Position numbers and translations under genes: made by a program | Assembly: GCA_910585455.1 (NCBI GenBank) | Contig: CAJUEL010000024.1 | Location: 5,143 to 69,142 of the forward strand | Direction: 5' to 3' | Length of the DNA: 64,000 bases | From: an uncultured Eisenbergiella sp. | Lineage (GTDB): Bacteria > Bacillota > Clostridia > Lachnospirales > Lachnospiraceae | Shown here: positions 1 through 9,080 of the stretch, piece after piece | Numbering within the stretch: position 1 is the stretch's first letter | Layout: each line of letters starts with the position of its first letter | Notes under the pieces: generated by a model | Told to the model about the DNA's origin: nothing | The model's input: the letters and a program-made list of their open reading frames with translations, nothing else | Databases searched by the model: none

Positions 1-2
1 AT

Positions 3-227
3 ACGGCCCTCATTGACGGCAGACAGTATGTCGCCCTGTTCCACTGGGCGGATCAAAAGGAGACCGTAGTATTGCGCGCGGACCGTGCCAGCCTGCCAAA
101 GCAGGGCAGCTACCGGGATCTGTGGAGCGGCAAAGTATATTCCATGGAAGACGGGCTGCTGCAATGGCAGGCGGAGGGCTGCGACGCCCTTTTGCTGGAA
201 ATGTGCGCCGCAAGGCATACGGTATGA
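3..227 (+). CDS. C-terminal end of an alpha-galactosidase-like glycoside hydrolase (5' end outside window)
   Basis: The reading frame is open from the window edge to a TGA at 225-227, giving about 74 residues. They read as a small beta-sandwich tail (ALIDGRQYVALFHWAD, then a segment ending DALLLEMCAARHTV). The same layout closes the next gene (HYAAMFNFSD...AAILEIFP), so this is probably the C-terminal domain of a paralogous GH36/GH27-type enzyme. The next gene starts 52 bp downstream in the same direction, suggesting one operon. The catalytic part is not in the window, so the family call rests on this tail similarity and on context. Confidence 0.55.
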   Translation, partial: TALIDGRQYVALFHWADQKETVVLRADRASLPKQGSYRDLWSGKVYSMEDGLLQWQAEGCDALLLEMCAARHTV

Positions 228-279
228 CGCTTTATAACGAATCTTTTTCATCTCTCACCATATAAGGAGGAAACCGACT

Positions 280-2319
280 ATGATGCTGCAGGAACTGGTA
301 GATCGCCCGCTGGAGGCAAGAAAGCTCTGGAAAGGCATGGAACCGCCCCGGATTGTGCTGCGGGAGGAATGCGGACATGCCGCCGCAGAGCTGTTTGAAG
401 ACGGAACTTTTTTCTACATCAAAGACGGCGAACGGATCCGGCACGGCTTTTCCACCGCCGATACTGTTGACGGAAATACCGTCAGCACGAAAACGGCCGC
501 GCTGCAAAGCCGGGAGGTGACCGCCGTAAGGGACTGCCTGGGCGACGGGAAACGGATTGTGAGCGTTTACCGGGAAAAGGGGCTCACGCTCCGGCAGGAG
601 CTGACTCTGTATCCGGAAGGGGAGCTGACGGTACAAATCTTCCTGCAAAAGGATGAGGAAGCTGTACGCAGCCGCTACATGGTCCCTTTTTTCGCCCCAT
701 ATCCGGACGCCAGCGGAAAAGCGCTCTTTTTGTCGCTGGACCAGAAAATGCTGCTGGTTCCCTACGACAACGATATGTGGCTTCGCTATGAATCCTGCGT
801 GCCTGCCGCAGGCAGACCCAGCTATGACGTCACAGCCATCTATGATGAAAAAACGCTGGAGGGCATGGTGATCGGCGCGTTGGATTTTGATGTGTGGAAA
901 AACGCGATCCGCTGGAATCCCCACGACGCCCGCAGCGTCATCGCTCTTTGCGGCATCGCGGACGGCGGCACCCACGACGTATGCCCCCATGGCATTGTGG
1001 AGGGCAGGGAGGTTGCCTCCTCCCGCTTTGTCCTGAGCTGGCATGCCGACATCCGCAAGGGTCTGGAGCATTACGGCGACCTCTGCGCAAGGGTACGCCC
1101 CGCCAGACCCTGGAATTCTGCAAAGGTTCCTTTTGGCTGGAACAGCTATGCGGCGCTCGGCGGCACGCTGCAAATAGAGCACTGGAAACAGGCGGGCGAA
1201 TTCATGAAGGAATCGCTTCCCCATTATGCGGACGCAGACGGCGTGACCTATGTCAATCTGGACGGCGCATTCGGGCTGGACCATGAACGGATCCGGGAAA
1301 TCATCAAAGAAATCCATGCCCGCGGGCAAAAGGCCGGCTGGTACGCCGCCCCCTGCAACTGCCCCGCCGCGCTCGCAGATTTTCCTTTAAAGGGAACCGG
1401 CCTTACCGTCAGGGATCTCTTTTTAAAGGACGATGCCGGGAATGTGCTTCCCGCCGCCGACAATACGGTGCCCTTTGACGTCACCCATCCGGCATGGGAG
1501 GCCTATGCGCGGAAAAATATCCGGATCCTGACGGACCTGGGGGTGGACTATATCAAGCTCGACTTTTTAAGCCACGCCTCCGTAGAGGGAAACCACTATG
1601 AGAAAAACGTGACAGGGCGCATGGCGATCGATCGGGTATACCGGCTGCTGGAGGAGGAAATCGGCCGCTGTGGGCGGGAAATCTTCGTCAGCCTTTCCAT
1701 CGCGCCTCTCTTCCCTTATTTTCTGGGCAATGCCAGAAGATGCTGCTGTGATTCCTTCGGGCACTATGACGACGTGCGCTATGTATTGAACGCCCTCAAT
1801 TTCGCCTGGTGGACCAACGGGCGCTTATACCGCTACAATGACCCGGACCATGTGCCGCTGTACCATTCCGTCATTGACGGCAGAGGCGTTTCCACCGAAA
1901 AGGAAGCGAAATCCAGATATTACTCCGCCGCCATTTCCGGCACCGTCATGATGCTTTCGGATAACTACGGACCGGCAGGAGATAAAGATATCATTGAACA
2001 TGCCAGAAAACGCGCCAAAGCCATCGCCAACGATGAGGCGGTAAACGCGATCGCAAGGCTGGGAAAAGCCTTCGTGCCGGTGGACCTTTCCGACGGCGTC
2101 ACGCCCTGTTATACCCTTTCCCATGAGGGAAGACACTATGCCGCCATGTTCAATTTTTCCGACAAGCCCTCCCGCCTGTCCTTCGACGCCCGGCGCGGCG
2201 GTCTGCCGCAAACAGGCTGCTTTGCCGATATTCACGGCGGAGAAAGAACGCCCTACGAGGGCAGCATCGGACTTGTTCTGGACGGCCATGACGCGGCGAT
2301 CCTGGAAATATTCCCGTAA
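280..2319 (+). CDS. Alpha-galactosidase-like glycoside hydrolase (GH36/GH27 clan)
   Basis: A 679-aa protein without signal peptide, so probably an intracellular hydrolase of imported alpha-linked oligosaccharides. The N-terminal half is beta-rich (about 1-270). A TIM-barrel part begins near residue 285 with FGWNSYAALGG, comparable to the GWNSW signature of clan GH-D alpha-galactosidases. GVDYIKLDFL (421-430) places Asp428 as the likely nucleophile; YNDPDH near 519-524 is a second conserved-looking acidic motif. The C-terminal 70 residues form the usual beta-sandwich. The start is fixed by AAGGAGG at 264-270. It heads a run of genes ending in sugar ABC permeases, so it probably cleaves the imported sugar. 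The exact GH family and linkage cannot be settled from sequence reading alone. Confidence 0.75.
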   Translation: MMLQELVDRPLEARKLWKGMEPPRIVLREECGHAAAELFEDGTFFYIKDGERIRHGFSTADTVDGNTVSTKTAALQSREVTAVRDCLGDGKRIVSVYREKGLTLRQELTLYPEGELTVQIFLQKDEEAVRSRYMVPFFAPYPDASGKALFLSLDQKMLLVPYDNDMWLRYESCVPAAGRPSYDVTAIYDEKTLEGMVIGALDFDVWKNAIRWNPHDARSVIALCGIADGGTHDVCPHGIVEGREVASSRFVLSWHADIRKGLEHYGDLCARVRPARPWNSAKVPFGWNSYAALGGTLQIEHWKQAGEFMKESLPHYADADGVTYVNLDGAFGLDHERIREIIKEIHARGQKAGWYAAPCNCPAALADFPLKGTGLTVRDLFLKDDAGNVLPAADNTVPFDVTHPAWEAYARKNIRILTDLGVDYIKLDFLSHASVEGNHYEKNVTGRMAIDRVYRLLEEEIGRCGREIFVSLSIAPLFPYFLGNARRCCCDSFGHYDDVRYVLNALNFAWWTNGRLYRYNDPDHVPLYHSVIDGRGVSTEKEAKSRYYSAAISGTVMMLSDNYGPAGDKDIIEHARKRAKAIANDEAVNAIARLGKAFVPVDLSDGVTPCYTLSHEGRHYAAMFNFSDKPSRLSFDARRGGLPQTGCFADIHGGERTPYEGSIGLVLDGHDAAILEIFP

Positions 2320-2372
2320 CGCTTTTTCAAAGGAGCGGGGCATCCCAAAACGGCAAACAAGCAGGAGACATT

Positions 2373-4022
2373 ATGATAAAATGGTTTCACACCCGGAAGC
2401 TGCGGGAAAAAATAATGGTATGGTATACCGCATTTGCGCTTTTTCCCATGATTTTGATCACGATCTATTTTCACTTTTATACCCGGCAGCTTCTGGTGGA
2501 AAACCTGGAAAAAAATCTGGATGACCAGATCAGCAAAATCGAACGCGACTTAAACGACAAAACCGGAAACTATTATACCATCACCAATCTTTTATACATG
2601 GACGAAAGCCTGTGGAGCTACATGATGGCGGATTATTCCCACCGCGGCTATGAGGATCTGTATCTGTATGTGGATACCCTGTTTTCCAACATCCGCACGC
2701 TCTACCCTGAAATCAGCGCCCTGCGCATATGCAGCACCAATCCCACACTGCCGCAGGATCACTATTATTTCCAGGTGCTGCATGCGGATACGCTGGATTC
2801 TGATTTTTCCAAAGCCATACCGGCGGGAAATATCATGCAGCTCTACAGGCGTTCCGACACGGACATCTGCTTCACCCGTTACATGAATCTGTATGAAACC
2901 GGAAAATACCTGCATTTTCTGGAAATCCATATCGACCCACAGGTCATCACCCAGCTTCTGGAAAGCACTGACGAACGCCTGACCACCGTGCTGACAGACC
3001 AGGAGGGAACCATTCTGCTCTCCGGCAAAGACGATCTGATCGGAAAACAATACAGCGAGCTGAATCTGGAGCACCAGGTCGTCCGGGAATCCAGGATCGA
3101 ACACTGCGGCGTTCTGCTTTTATATATGGATCTCAAGGATTTTGACCTGCCGATCCTGCACGCGACGCTGCAAATGTTTCTCGTCTTTGCCGCCAGCTCC
3201 GGGCTGGCCTTTATCGCCATCTCCCGTTATAGTCACTATTTCCAGAAAAGCGTGGAGGTCGTGATGCACGGCGCATATGCGATCAGCTATGGAGATTTTA
3301 CCCAGAAAATACCCGTCTCCGGAACGGACGAAATCAGCATGATTGCGGAATCCATCAATAAGCTGGGCGAACAGATTCAAAAAACCATCGAGGAATCCTA
3401 TAAAAAGGAGCTGAACAGACAGATTTCCGAGCTGAACCAGCTGCAGGAGCAGATCAACCCTCACTTTCTCTACAACGCGCTTTCCTCCATCTCCTCTCTG
3501 GCGCTGAATCACCAGGACGCAGAAACCAGCCAGGCCATCGTCTATCTGGCGGATTTCTACCGGACCTCCCTAAACAAGGGAAATCAGGAGCTCACCATAC
3601 GGGAAGAGCTGCACCTTCTGGAAAGCTACATGCACATCCAGCGAATGCGGTTCGGAGACGCCATCGAGCTGGAATACAGTCTGGACGAAAGCCTGCTGGA
3701 ACACAGGGTGATGAAGCTGACCCTGCAGCCCCTTGTGGAAAATGCCATTCATCACGGCAGAACGGACGATTCGGAAAGCTTTCATATCCTGATCCGTTTG
3801 TACCGGCAGGCGGAAAAAACCGTTCTGGAGGTGATCGACGACGGGCAGGGCATTCCGCCGGAAAAGATGCTGGAGCTGCAGGATTCCCTGGATCAATCTG
3901 TCTCTGGCTATGGCCTGCGCAACGTCAACATCCGGATCCGGCTGCAATACGGACCCGATTACGGCATCAGCCTGGAGAGCGAGGAGGGCTTTGGCACGAA
4001 GGTACGGATCGAACTGCCCTGA
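2373..4022 (+). CDS. Sensor histidine kinase, YesM-type (HAMP, His_kinase, HATPase)
   Basis: A 549-aa membrane kinase. Hydrophobic segments at about 14-36 and 262-284 flank a roughly 225-residue extracytoplasmic sensor domain. A HAMP linker (about 287-345) follows, then the His_kinase motif QINPHFLYNAL with the phospho-acceptor His364. The ATPase domain shows the N-box LQPLVENAIHHG (Asn457), DDGQGIP (489-495) and a GYGL G2 box. Such kinases pair with AraC-type response regulators and usually control sugar-utilisation genes. Its regulator lies two genes downstream (5640), with a solute-binding lipoprotein gene in between, implying that the binding protein may hand the ligand to the sensor domain. 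Confidence 0.9.
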   Translation: MIKWFHTRKLREKIMVWYTAFALFPMILITIYFHFYTRQLLVENLEKNLDDQISKIERDLNDKTGNYYTITNLLYMDESLWSYMMADYSHRGYEDLYLYVDTLFSNIRTLYPEISALRICSTNPTLPQDHYYFQVLHADTLDSDFSKAIPAGNIMQLYRRSDTDICFTRYMNLYETGKYLHFLEIHIDPQVITQLLESTDERLTTVLTDQEGTILLSGKDDLIGKQYSELNLEHQVVRESRIEHCGVLLLYMDLKDFDLPILHATLQMFLVFAASSGLAFIAISRYSHYFQKSVEVVMHGAYAISYGDFTQKIPVSGTDEISMIAESINKLGEQIQKTIEESYKKELNRQISELNQLQEQINPHFLYNALSSISSLALNHQDAETSQAIVYLADFYRTSLNKGNQELTIREELHLLESYMHIQRMRFGDAIELEYSLDESLLEHRVMKLTLQPLVENAIHHGRTDDSESFHILIRLYRQAEKTVLEVIDDGQGIPPEKMLELQDSLDQSVSGYGLRNVNIRIRLQYGPDYGISLESEEGFGTKVRIELP

Positions 4023-4062
4023 CGCTTCACAGCTGTGCCGATGCCTGACACAGGAGGTTTTG

Positions 4063-5637
4063 ATGAAAAAAATTACGATAACCGGAATCTGCGCATCCAG
4101 CCTGCTTTTCCTTCTGTCGGCAGGCTGCGATAAGGAGGCGGATGCTTTGACGGATGCCAGTCCCGCCCCGGAAGCGGAGCTGGTGCTCTTTGACAAAAAC
4201 TCTGACCGTCACGCCTTTGACGACAGGATCGCGCAGGAAATCATGAAACGCACCGGCGTAAAGATCCGCGTCATCGATTCCACCGACGATCACGCCAAAA
4301 AAGACGAACTCATGTACACCTATCAGGATTATCCCGATATCATTAAAGTGGACTTAAAGGAGATCTCCAAATATCAGGACTCCGGATATCTGATAAACCT
4401 GGACCCCTGGCTGCCGAAGCTGCCCGCCGTGACAGAAATGTATGGGGACATGCTCAACCGGATGCGGGATCAGGACGGAAATCTCTACTACCTGGGCAAT
4501 TGGTACGGAAAAGACCCGGATGCGGTCCTGGGCTTTCAGATCCGTTATGATTATCTGACGGAGCTTGTGGGCAGGGAACGGGCCGACAGCGACGAACCGT
4601 TTACACAGGAGGAATTTCTGGAGCTGCTCCGGGCATTTTCCGAAAAATATCCCGAGATCAACGGTGAGCCGTCCATTCCCTTTACCGTCTGCCTGGATTA
4701 TTCCTGGCGGGCTACCATGCAGGGAATGTATGGAATGAAAAACTACTATGAAGAGGATGGGCAGCTCTTCCATCTGGCAAGGGATCCGAACTATCTCCAA
4801 ATGCTCACCTTCCAAAACCGCATGTACCGGGAAGGGCTGCTGGACAAGGAATGGGTGGTAAACCGGACCGCTCTCTATCAGGATAAGCTCACCAGCGGCC
4901 GGGTATTTTCCACCGCCTGCGCCTATTGGGACATCGCCCCCCAAAACTCGGCGTTGTCCGCCCAATACGGTGACGACGCATTCTTTGCCTGCTATAAGGT
5001 GCTGGGAGAAAATATGACGGCAGACCAGACCACCTACGGAGGGCGCAATTCCATAGGCTGGGATGCCATCGCCGTGACAGACCACTGCTCGGATATGGAT
5101 GCCGCCCTCAGGGTTATCAATTTTCTGGCCAGCGAAGAAGGGCAATATCTGATGCTTTGGGGCATTGAAGGGGAGGACTGGGACTATGTGGATGATGTGC
5201 GCACCCCCAGCCAGGAAAATCTGTCCCTTTTCACCCGGGATATCTATCAGGCAACCGACGCGACTGGAATCCGCAGATGGCTCTGGTTTATCAAAAATGG
5301 AAACGGCAGTGACGGCTCTCCCTATGACATGATGACCAAATATCAGCCCTCGCGGGAAGCTGCGCTCGCCAACCGGCGCATGGCCACCGATTACTGGGAC
5401 ACCTCCAGATATATGGATCTGGATCCGCCGGACGGCAGCGAGGAAGCGCTTATGCTGTTCAACATCGACAACATTTACGATAAAGCCGTCCCCCGGATGA
5501 TAAATGCGGGCAGCGAGGAAAGCATGCTGGAATTATACAATAAACTGATACAGGATATGGAAATGGAAGGTCTTGCCGACGTGGAGGCGGTCTGGACCGA
5601 CAATTATCAAAAGCGGGTGGAACAATGGAGGGAATAA
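4063..5637 (+). CDS. Extracellular solute-binding lipoprotein placed between a histidine kinase and its response regulator
   Basis: A 524-aa lipoprotein: a signal peptide with lipobox LLSAGC (mature Cys about residue 23) followed by a family-1-like binding fold. The chosen ATG has CAGGAGG 6 bp upstream; the frame stays open upstream but nothing there looks like a start. The mature sequence is clearly paralogous to the protein at 7303-8994: both carry FDKN, FDD, MKRTG, QDYPDI, NWYG and RADSDEPFT motifs in the same order. It lies 40 bp after the kinase and 2 bp before the regulator, so it is probably translated with them. I infer a sensing role; it could also simply be a second transport binding protein. 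Confidence 0.85.
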   Translation: MKKITITGICASSLLFLLSAGCDKEADALTDASPAPEAELVLFDKNSDRHAFDDRIAQEIMKRTGVKIRVIDSTDDHAKKDELMYTYQDYPDIIKVDLKEISKYQDSGYLINLDPWLPKLPAVTEMYGDMLNRMRDQDGNLYYLGNWYGKDPDAVLGFQIRYDYLTELVGRERADSDEPFTQEEFLELLRAFSEKYPEINGEPSIPFTVCLDYSWRATMQGMYGMKNYYEEDGQLFHLARDPNYLQMLTFQNRMYREGLLDKEWVVNRTALYQDKLTSGRVFSTACAYWDIAPQNSALSAQYGDDAFFACYKVLGENMTADQTTYGGRNSIGWDAIAVTDHCSDMDAALRVINFLASEEGQYLMLWGIEGEDWDYVDDVRTPSQENLSLFTRDIYQATDATGIRRWLWFIKNGNGSDGSPYDMMTKYQPSREAALANRRMATDYWDTSRYMDLDPPDGSEEALMLFNIDNIYDKAVPRMINAGSEESMLELYNKLIQDMEMEGLADVEAVWTDNYQKRVEQWRE

Positions 5638-5639
5638 AC

Positions 5640-7175
5640 ATGCTGCAGGTTTTACTGGTCGATGATGAACCTCTGGAGCTGCAGGCGTTGCGGGATCACG
5701 TGAATTGGGAAGGTCTTGGCGTCGGCAGCGTGATGACCGCCAAAAACGGGAAAATCGCCTATGAATCCATCCTGGAACAGGAACCGGATATCGTGATCAC
5801 GGACGTGCATATGCCCGTGATGGACGGCATCACACTGGCAAAAAAGATCTATGCGCTCAATCGGAAAATCAAAGTTGTTTTTTTATCCGGCTACGACGAT
5901 TTTTCCTATGTAAAATCGGCCATGCAGATGGGAGCGGTGGATTATCTGTTAAAGCCCTTCACCAGCAAAAGCGTCGAAGCCGTCATGGAAAAGGTCAGGG
6001 ACGTGCTGGACAGAGAGCGCCTCTTTTCCCAGTCTCTGGAGGCGCTGGAGCGGCAGCTTCTGGAACGCCTCTGCACGGGAAGCGAAGCAGAGGAGGCAAC
6101 CTTGCTGGAAGAGCTCTCCTATGTCAAAAAGGCGGAATCCGCCTCCGACACCTACGGCATGCTGCTCTTTTTCTACATTCCCGGCAAATCCTTCGCCGAC
6201 AGCCTTCTGAAAAATATGGCGGGCGTCCATGCGGTCTGGTCCGATGAAGGAAAGCTCGCCGTCCTCCTGCGCGGCTATGTGGATCCCCGGGAAGGCGGAC
6301 AAAAAGTCGAAGACTATTTGTACAGGCTGACAGGACAACGCTACAGCGGCGTCTATCTGGAAAAAAGATATCTGAAAACGGCAGAGCTGCCCGGCAAATA
6401 CCGGATGCTCAAAACCTGGGAAACCTCCGTCTATTATGAACATGCCGGCACACTGCTGGCCGCATCGTCTGCCGACTCACAGGCGCCCCTGCCCGCCCCT
6501 TCTGCGACGCCCCGCATGCTGCCCCGGTCTTTGGCGGAAGAACATCTGACACGGCTGGAACAGCTGTTTCCTTATGAAAATGAGGCGCGGACAGCAGAAG
6601 AAACCGACCGGCTCCTGGCAGATTACAAAGCGCTGCACATGTCCCGCGCCGAGCTGGAAAACAGCCTGCGGCAAATGCTGTCCCTGCTGGGCCGCCGGCT
6701 CTCCGCCACCCTTGGCGGCGTCCATAATCTGGAGCCTTCGCCCAAAAAGCTGGAAAGCTGCAGATGTGCGGACGCGCTCAGGGAACTGCTCCTTGCTGCC
6801 TTTCGCCAGGCGCTTTCCGAAACCCGGGAACGGGAAAGCGGGAAAAACGCCTATGTGGTCCGCAAGGTGAAGGAATACGTGCAGATGCATTACGGAGAGC
6901 CCATGACCATCGAAGCAATCGCGGAGGAAATCCATCTGTCCGTCAATTATGTGCGTTCCATTTTCAAGGATAGCACCGGCCAGACCATTCTGGAATATGT
7001 GACCGATTACCGCTTCACAAAGGCCTGCGAGCTGCTGCAAAATCCCACGCTCCGGGTGAAGGACGTGGCCAACATGGTGGGCTACGAAAATATCTCCTAT
7101 TTCGGTTCCGTCTTCACCAAGCGCTATCAGATGACTCCAAACGAGTACCGCAAAAGGTTTGTACATATTAGTTAA
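5640..7175 (+). CDS. Response regulator with AraC-type DNA-binding domain, YesN-type
   Basis: 511 aa. The N-terminal receiver domain begins MLQVLLVDDEPLEL, with the phospho-acceptor Asp55 in DIVITDVHMP and the conserved Lys in YLLKPF near residue 107. A variable middle region (about 130-400) is followed by two AraC helix-turn-helix motifs over the last 105 residues (AIAEEIHLSVNYVRSIFK ... VKDVANMVGYENISYFG). ATG 5640 is preferred to the ATG at 5625 because GGAGGG (5627-5632) sits 7 bp before it and receiver domains normally start directly. It is the likely partner of the kinase at 2373 and probably activates the transport genes just downstream. Confidence 0.92.
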   Translation: MLQVLLVDDEPLELQALRDHVNWEGLGVGSVMTAKNGKIAYESILEQEPDIVITDVHMPVMDGITLAKKIYALNRKIKVVFLSGYDDFSYVKSAMQMGAVDYLLKPFTSKSVEAVMEKVRDVLDRERLFSQSLEALERQLLERLCTGSEAEEATLLEELSYVKKAESASDTYGMLLFFYIPGKSFADSLLKNMAGVHAVWSDEGKLAVLLRGYVDPREGGQKVEDYLYRLTGQRYSGVYLEKRYLKTAELPGKYRMLKTWETSVYYEHAGTLLAASSADSQAPLPAPSATPRMLPRSLAEEHLTRLEQLFPYENEARTAEETDRLLADYKALHMSRAELENSLRQMLSLLGRRLSATLGGVHNLEPSPKKLESCRCADALRELLLAAFRQALSETRERESGKNAYVVRKVKEYVQMHYGEPMTIEAIAEEIHLSVNYVRSIFKDSTGQTILEYVTDYRFTKACELLQNPTLRVKDVANMVGYENISYFGSVFTKRYQMTPNEYRKRFVHIS

Positions 7176-7225
7176 GCTTTTTTGAAAGATAATCATATTT
7201 TGATACAAATTGGTAAAATGAAATA

Positions 7226-7254
7226 TTTCGCCTCCAGCAAATTTTATGTATGAT
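7226..7254 (+). promoter_or_regulatory. Possible promoter of the second solute-binding protein gene
   Basis: In the 127-bp gap before the gene at 7303, TATGAT (7249-7254) is preceded at 17 bp by TTTCGC. The -10 box is good but the -35 box is weak, as expected for a promoter that depends on an AraC-type activator. The surrounding gap is AT-rich compared with the genes. Confidence 0.35.
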
Positions 7255-7302
7255 TGGTTTGTAACCAAAAATAATTGCAAACATGCATAAAAGGAGGATT
7301 CC

Positions 7303-8994
7303 ATGAAAAAGCAATTTGCATTACTTCTGACCGCGGCGCTTATGGTCGGCACGCTGAGCGCATGCGGCAATTCTGCCACCCCGTCAACTCCGGCTGCAGA
7401 CAGCGGCTCTGCCACACCGGCCGCAGATGCCGGAAGCGATACAGCCGATGATGCGCCGGCCGCCGCTTCTGCCACATCCAATGAGGGAGAAGTTGCCGAG
7501 GACGGCACACCCATCATCACCTTTTTTGATAAAAACTCAGGCACCAAAACCTTCGACGATCCCGTCGCCCTGGAGCTGATGAAGCGCACCGGCATCACAC
7601 TGAATCTGGTCAGCCCCACCGGCGATCCCGGTGAAAAGCTTTCCCTGATGCTGGCGGGACAGGATTATCCCGATATCGTTTTAATGGACAGAGGCTCCGA
7701 CATCGTCAATCAGTACATCGAGGCCGGCGCGCTGGTAGATCTTTCCCAATACATGGACAAGCTGCCCAACGTAGCGGCGATGTACGGCGAAACCCTGAAC
7801 AAAACCCGCTACACGGACGGTAAAAACTACTACCTGTCCAACTGGTACGGCTACGATCCCGATCCTGTCAACGGCTTCATCATGCGGCATGACCTGATGG
7901 TTGACCTGGTCGGACAGGAAAGGGCGGACAGTGACGAGCCCTTCACCTTCTCCGAAATGGTGGATCTGTTAAAGCAGTTCAAGGAAAAATATCCCACCAT
8001 CAACGGCGCTGCCACCATTCCCGTGCTGATCAATCAGCCCGGCTCTTCCGATAACCTGCACGGCTGCTTCGCCGGCATGTACGGCATGAAGACCTATTAC
8101 GTGGATGACAACGGCGATCTGCACTACAGAGTCAGCCATCCCGAATATATGGACGCCATCCACGATATGAACACCCTGTACAGAGAAGGGCTGCTGGACA
8201 AGGAGTGGACCTCCAACAACGGCGAGCTGCGCAACCAGAAGCTCAGCCAGGGCAACGTATTCGGCTATATCGGCTCCTACTGGGATGTCTGGACCCCGAA
8301 TGCCGCTCTGATCCAGTCCGAAAATGAAGATGCGGAATTCCTCGCCTACAAGGTTGTGGCGGACGGACATGACGCGGATGCGACAACGCTGAGCGGCAGA
8401 AGCTCCCTCGGCTGGGATGCCATCGCCATCACCACCAACTGCAAGAATCTGGATGCGGCGCTGTCCTTCATCGACTACTGCGCAAGCCAGGAAGGTCAGG
8501 ACCTCCTGCTTTGGGGCATCGAAGGACAGGATTGGGAATTTGTGGATAATGTCCGCACTCCCATCGGCGATATCGTGGACCGCTATCAGGCGGATCCTTC
8601 CAATACCGTAAACGACACCGGCATCACCAAATGGACCTGGTTTGTAAAAAATGACCGTCACCCGGACGATAACACTACATGCCGTATCTGGTTCAACGAA
8701 ATGGACCGTTCCGCGACCTACGCATATCAGAACCTGACAAACGCTTACTGGGATACCGCAGAATTCGACGGCCTTGTTCCCACCGGAAACAGCCCTGACG
8801 CCTTAAAAGCCCAGAAGGTGCAGGATATCATCAACCAGGCATACCCCAACATGGTAAACGCCGCCACCGTAGAGGACTGCGACGCTGTTTACGAACAGAT
8901 GATGAGCGATCTGGAGGCAGCGGGCATGGCGGATGTGGAAGCCATCATGACCGAAACCTATAAGGCACGCATGGAGCTGTGGGGCACCAACTAA
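7303..8994 (+). CDS. Extracellular solute-binding lipoprotein of a carbohydrate ABC importer
   Basis: 563 aa. It has a signal peptide with lipobox TLSAC (Cys21), then a low-complexity Ala/Ser/Thr/Asp linker to about residue 65 that tethers the binding domain to the membrane. The fold matches large LplA-type oligosaccharide-binding proteins that work with LplB/LplC permeases. AAGGAGG lies 7 bp before the ATG. It is a paralogue of the protein at 4063-5637. A stem-loop at 9027-9054 separates it from the permease genes, probably giving excess binding protein over permeases, as is common for such operons. Confidence 0.9.
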   Translation: MKKQFALLLTAALMVGTLSACGNSATPSTPAADSGSATPAADAGSDTADDAPAAASATSNEGEVAEDGTPIITFFDKNSGTKTFDDPVALELMKRTGITLNLVSPTGDPGEKLSLMLAGQDYPDIVLMDRGSDIVNQYIEAGALVDLSQYMDKLPNVAAMYGETLNKTRYTDGKNYYLSNWYGYDPDPVNGFIMRHDLMVDLVGQERADSDEPFTFSEMVDLLKQFKEKYPTINGAATIPVLINQPGSSDNLHGCFAGMYGMKTYYVDDNGDLHYRVSHPEYMDAIHDMNTLYREGLLDKEWTSNNGELRNQKLSQGNVFGYIGSYWDVWTPNAALIQSENEDAEFLAYKVVADGHDADATTLSGRSSLGWDAIAITTNCKNLDAALSFIDYCASQEGQDLLLWGIEGQDWEFVDNVRTPIGDIVDRYQADPSNTVNDTGITKWTWFVKNDRHPDDNTTCRIWFNEMDRSATYAYQNLTNAYWDTAEFDGLVPTGNSPDALKAQKVQDIINQAYPNMVNAATVEDCDAVYEQMMSDLEAAGMADVEAIMTETYKARMELWGTN

Positions 8995-9026
8995 AGCTCC
9001 CTCACTGAATAATTTCTGATCTGACA

Positions 9027-9054
9027 GAAAGGCAGTTTTCCAAAACTGCCTTTC
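9027..9054 (+). terminator. Intra-operon stem-loop, probable partial terminator
   Basis: A 13-bp perfect stem (GAAAGGCAGTTTT with AAAACTGCCTTTC) and a 2-base loop, followed by a weak T/C run. It stands between the binding-protein gene and the permease genes, which have no other visible promoter, so read-through or mRNA 3'-end protection is likely rather than complete termination. Confidence 0.65.
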
Positions 9055-9080
9055 TTCAAAAGCAAAAAGGAGGTAACTTT

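Noticed and set aside
232..1329. Long minus-strand open frame opposite the alpha-galactosidase-like gene (365 codons)
   Set aside because: No ribosome site, no recognisable domain, lies wholly opposite a convincing gene in a GC-rich strand; a shadow frame.
4354..5145. Minus-strand frame of 263 codons opposite the first solute-binding protein
   Set aside because: Shadow of a strongly supported gene; no start signals.
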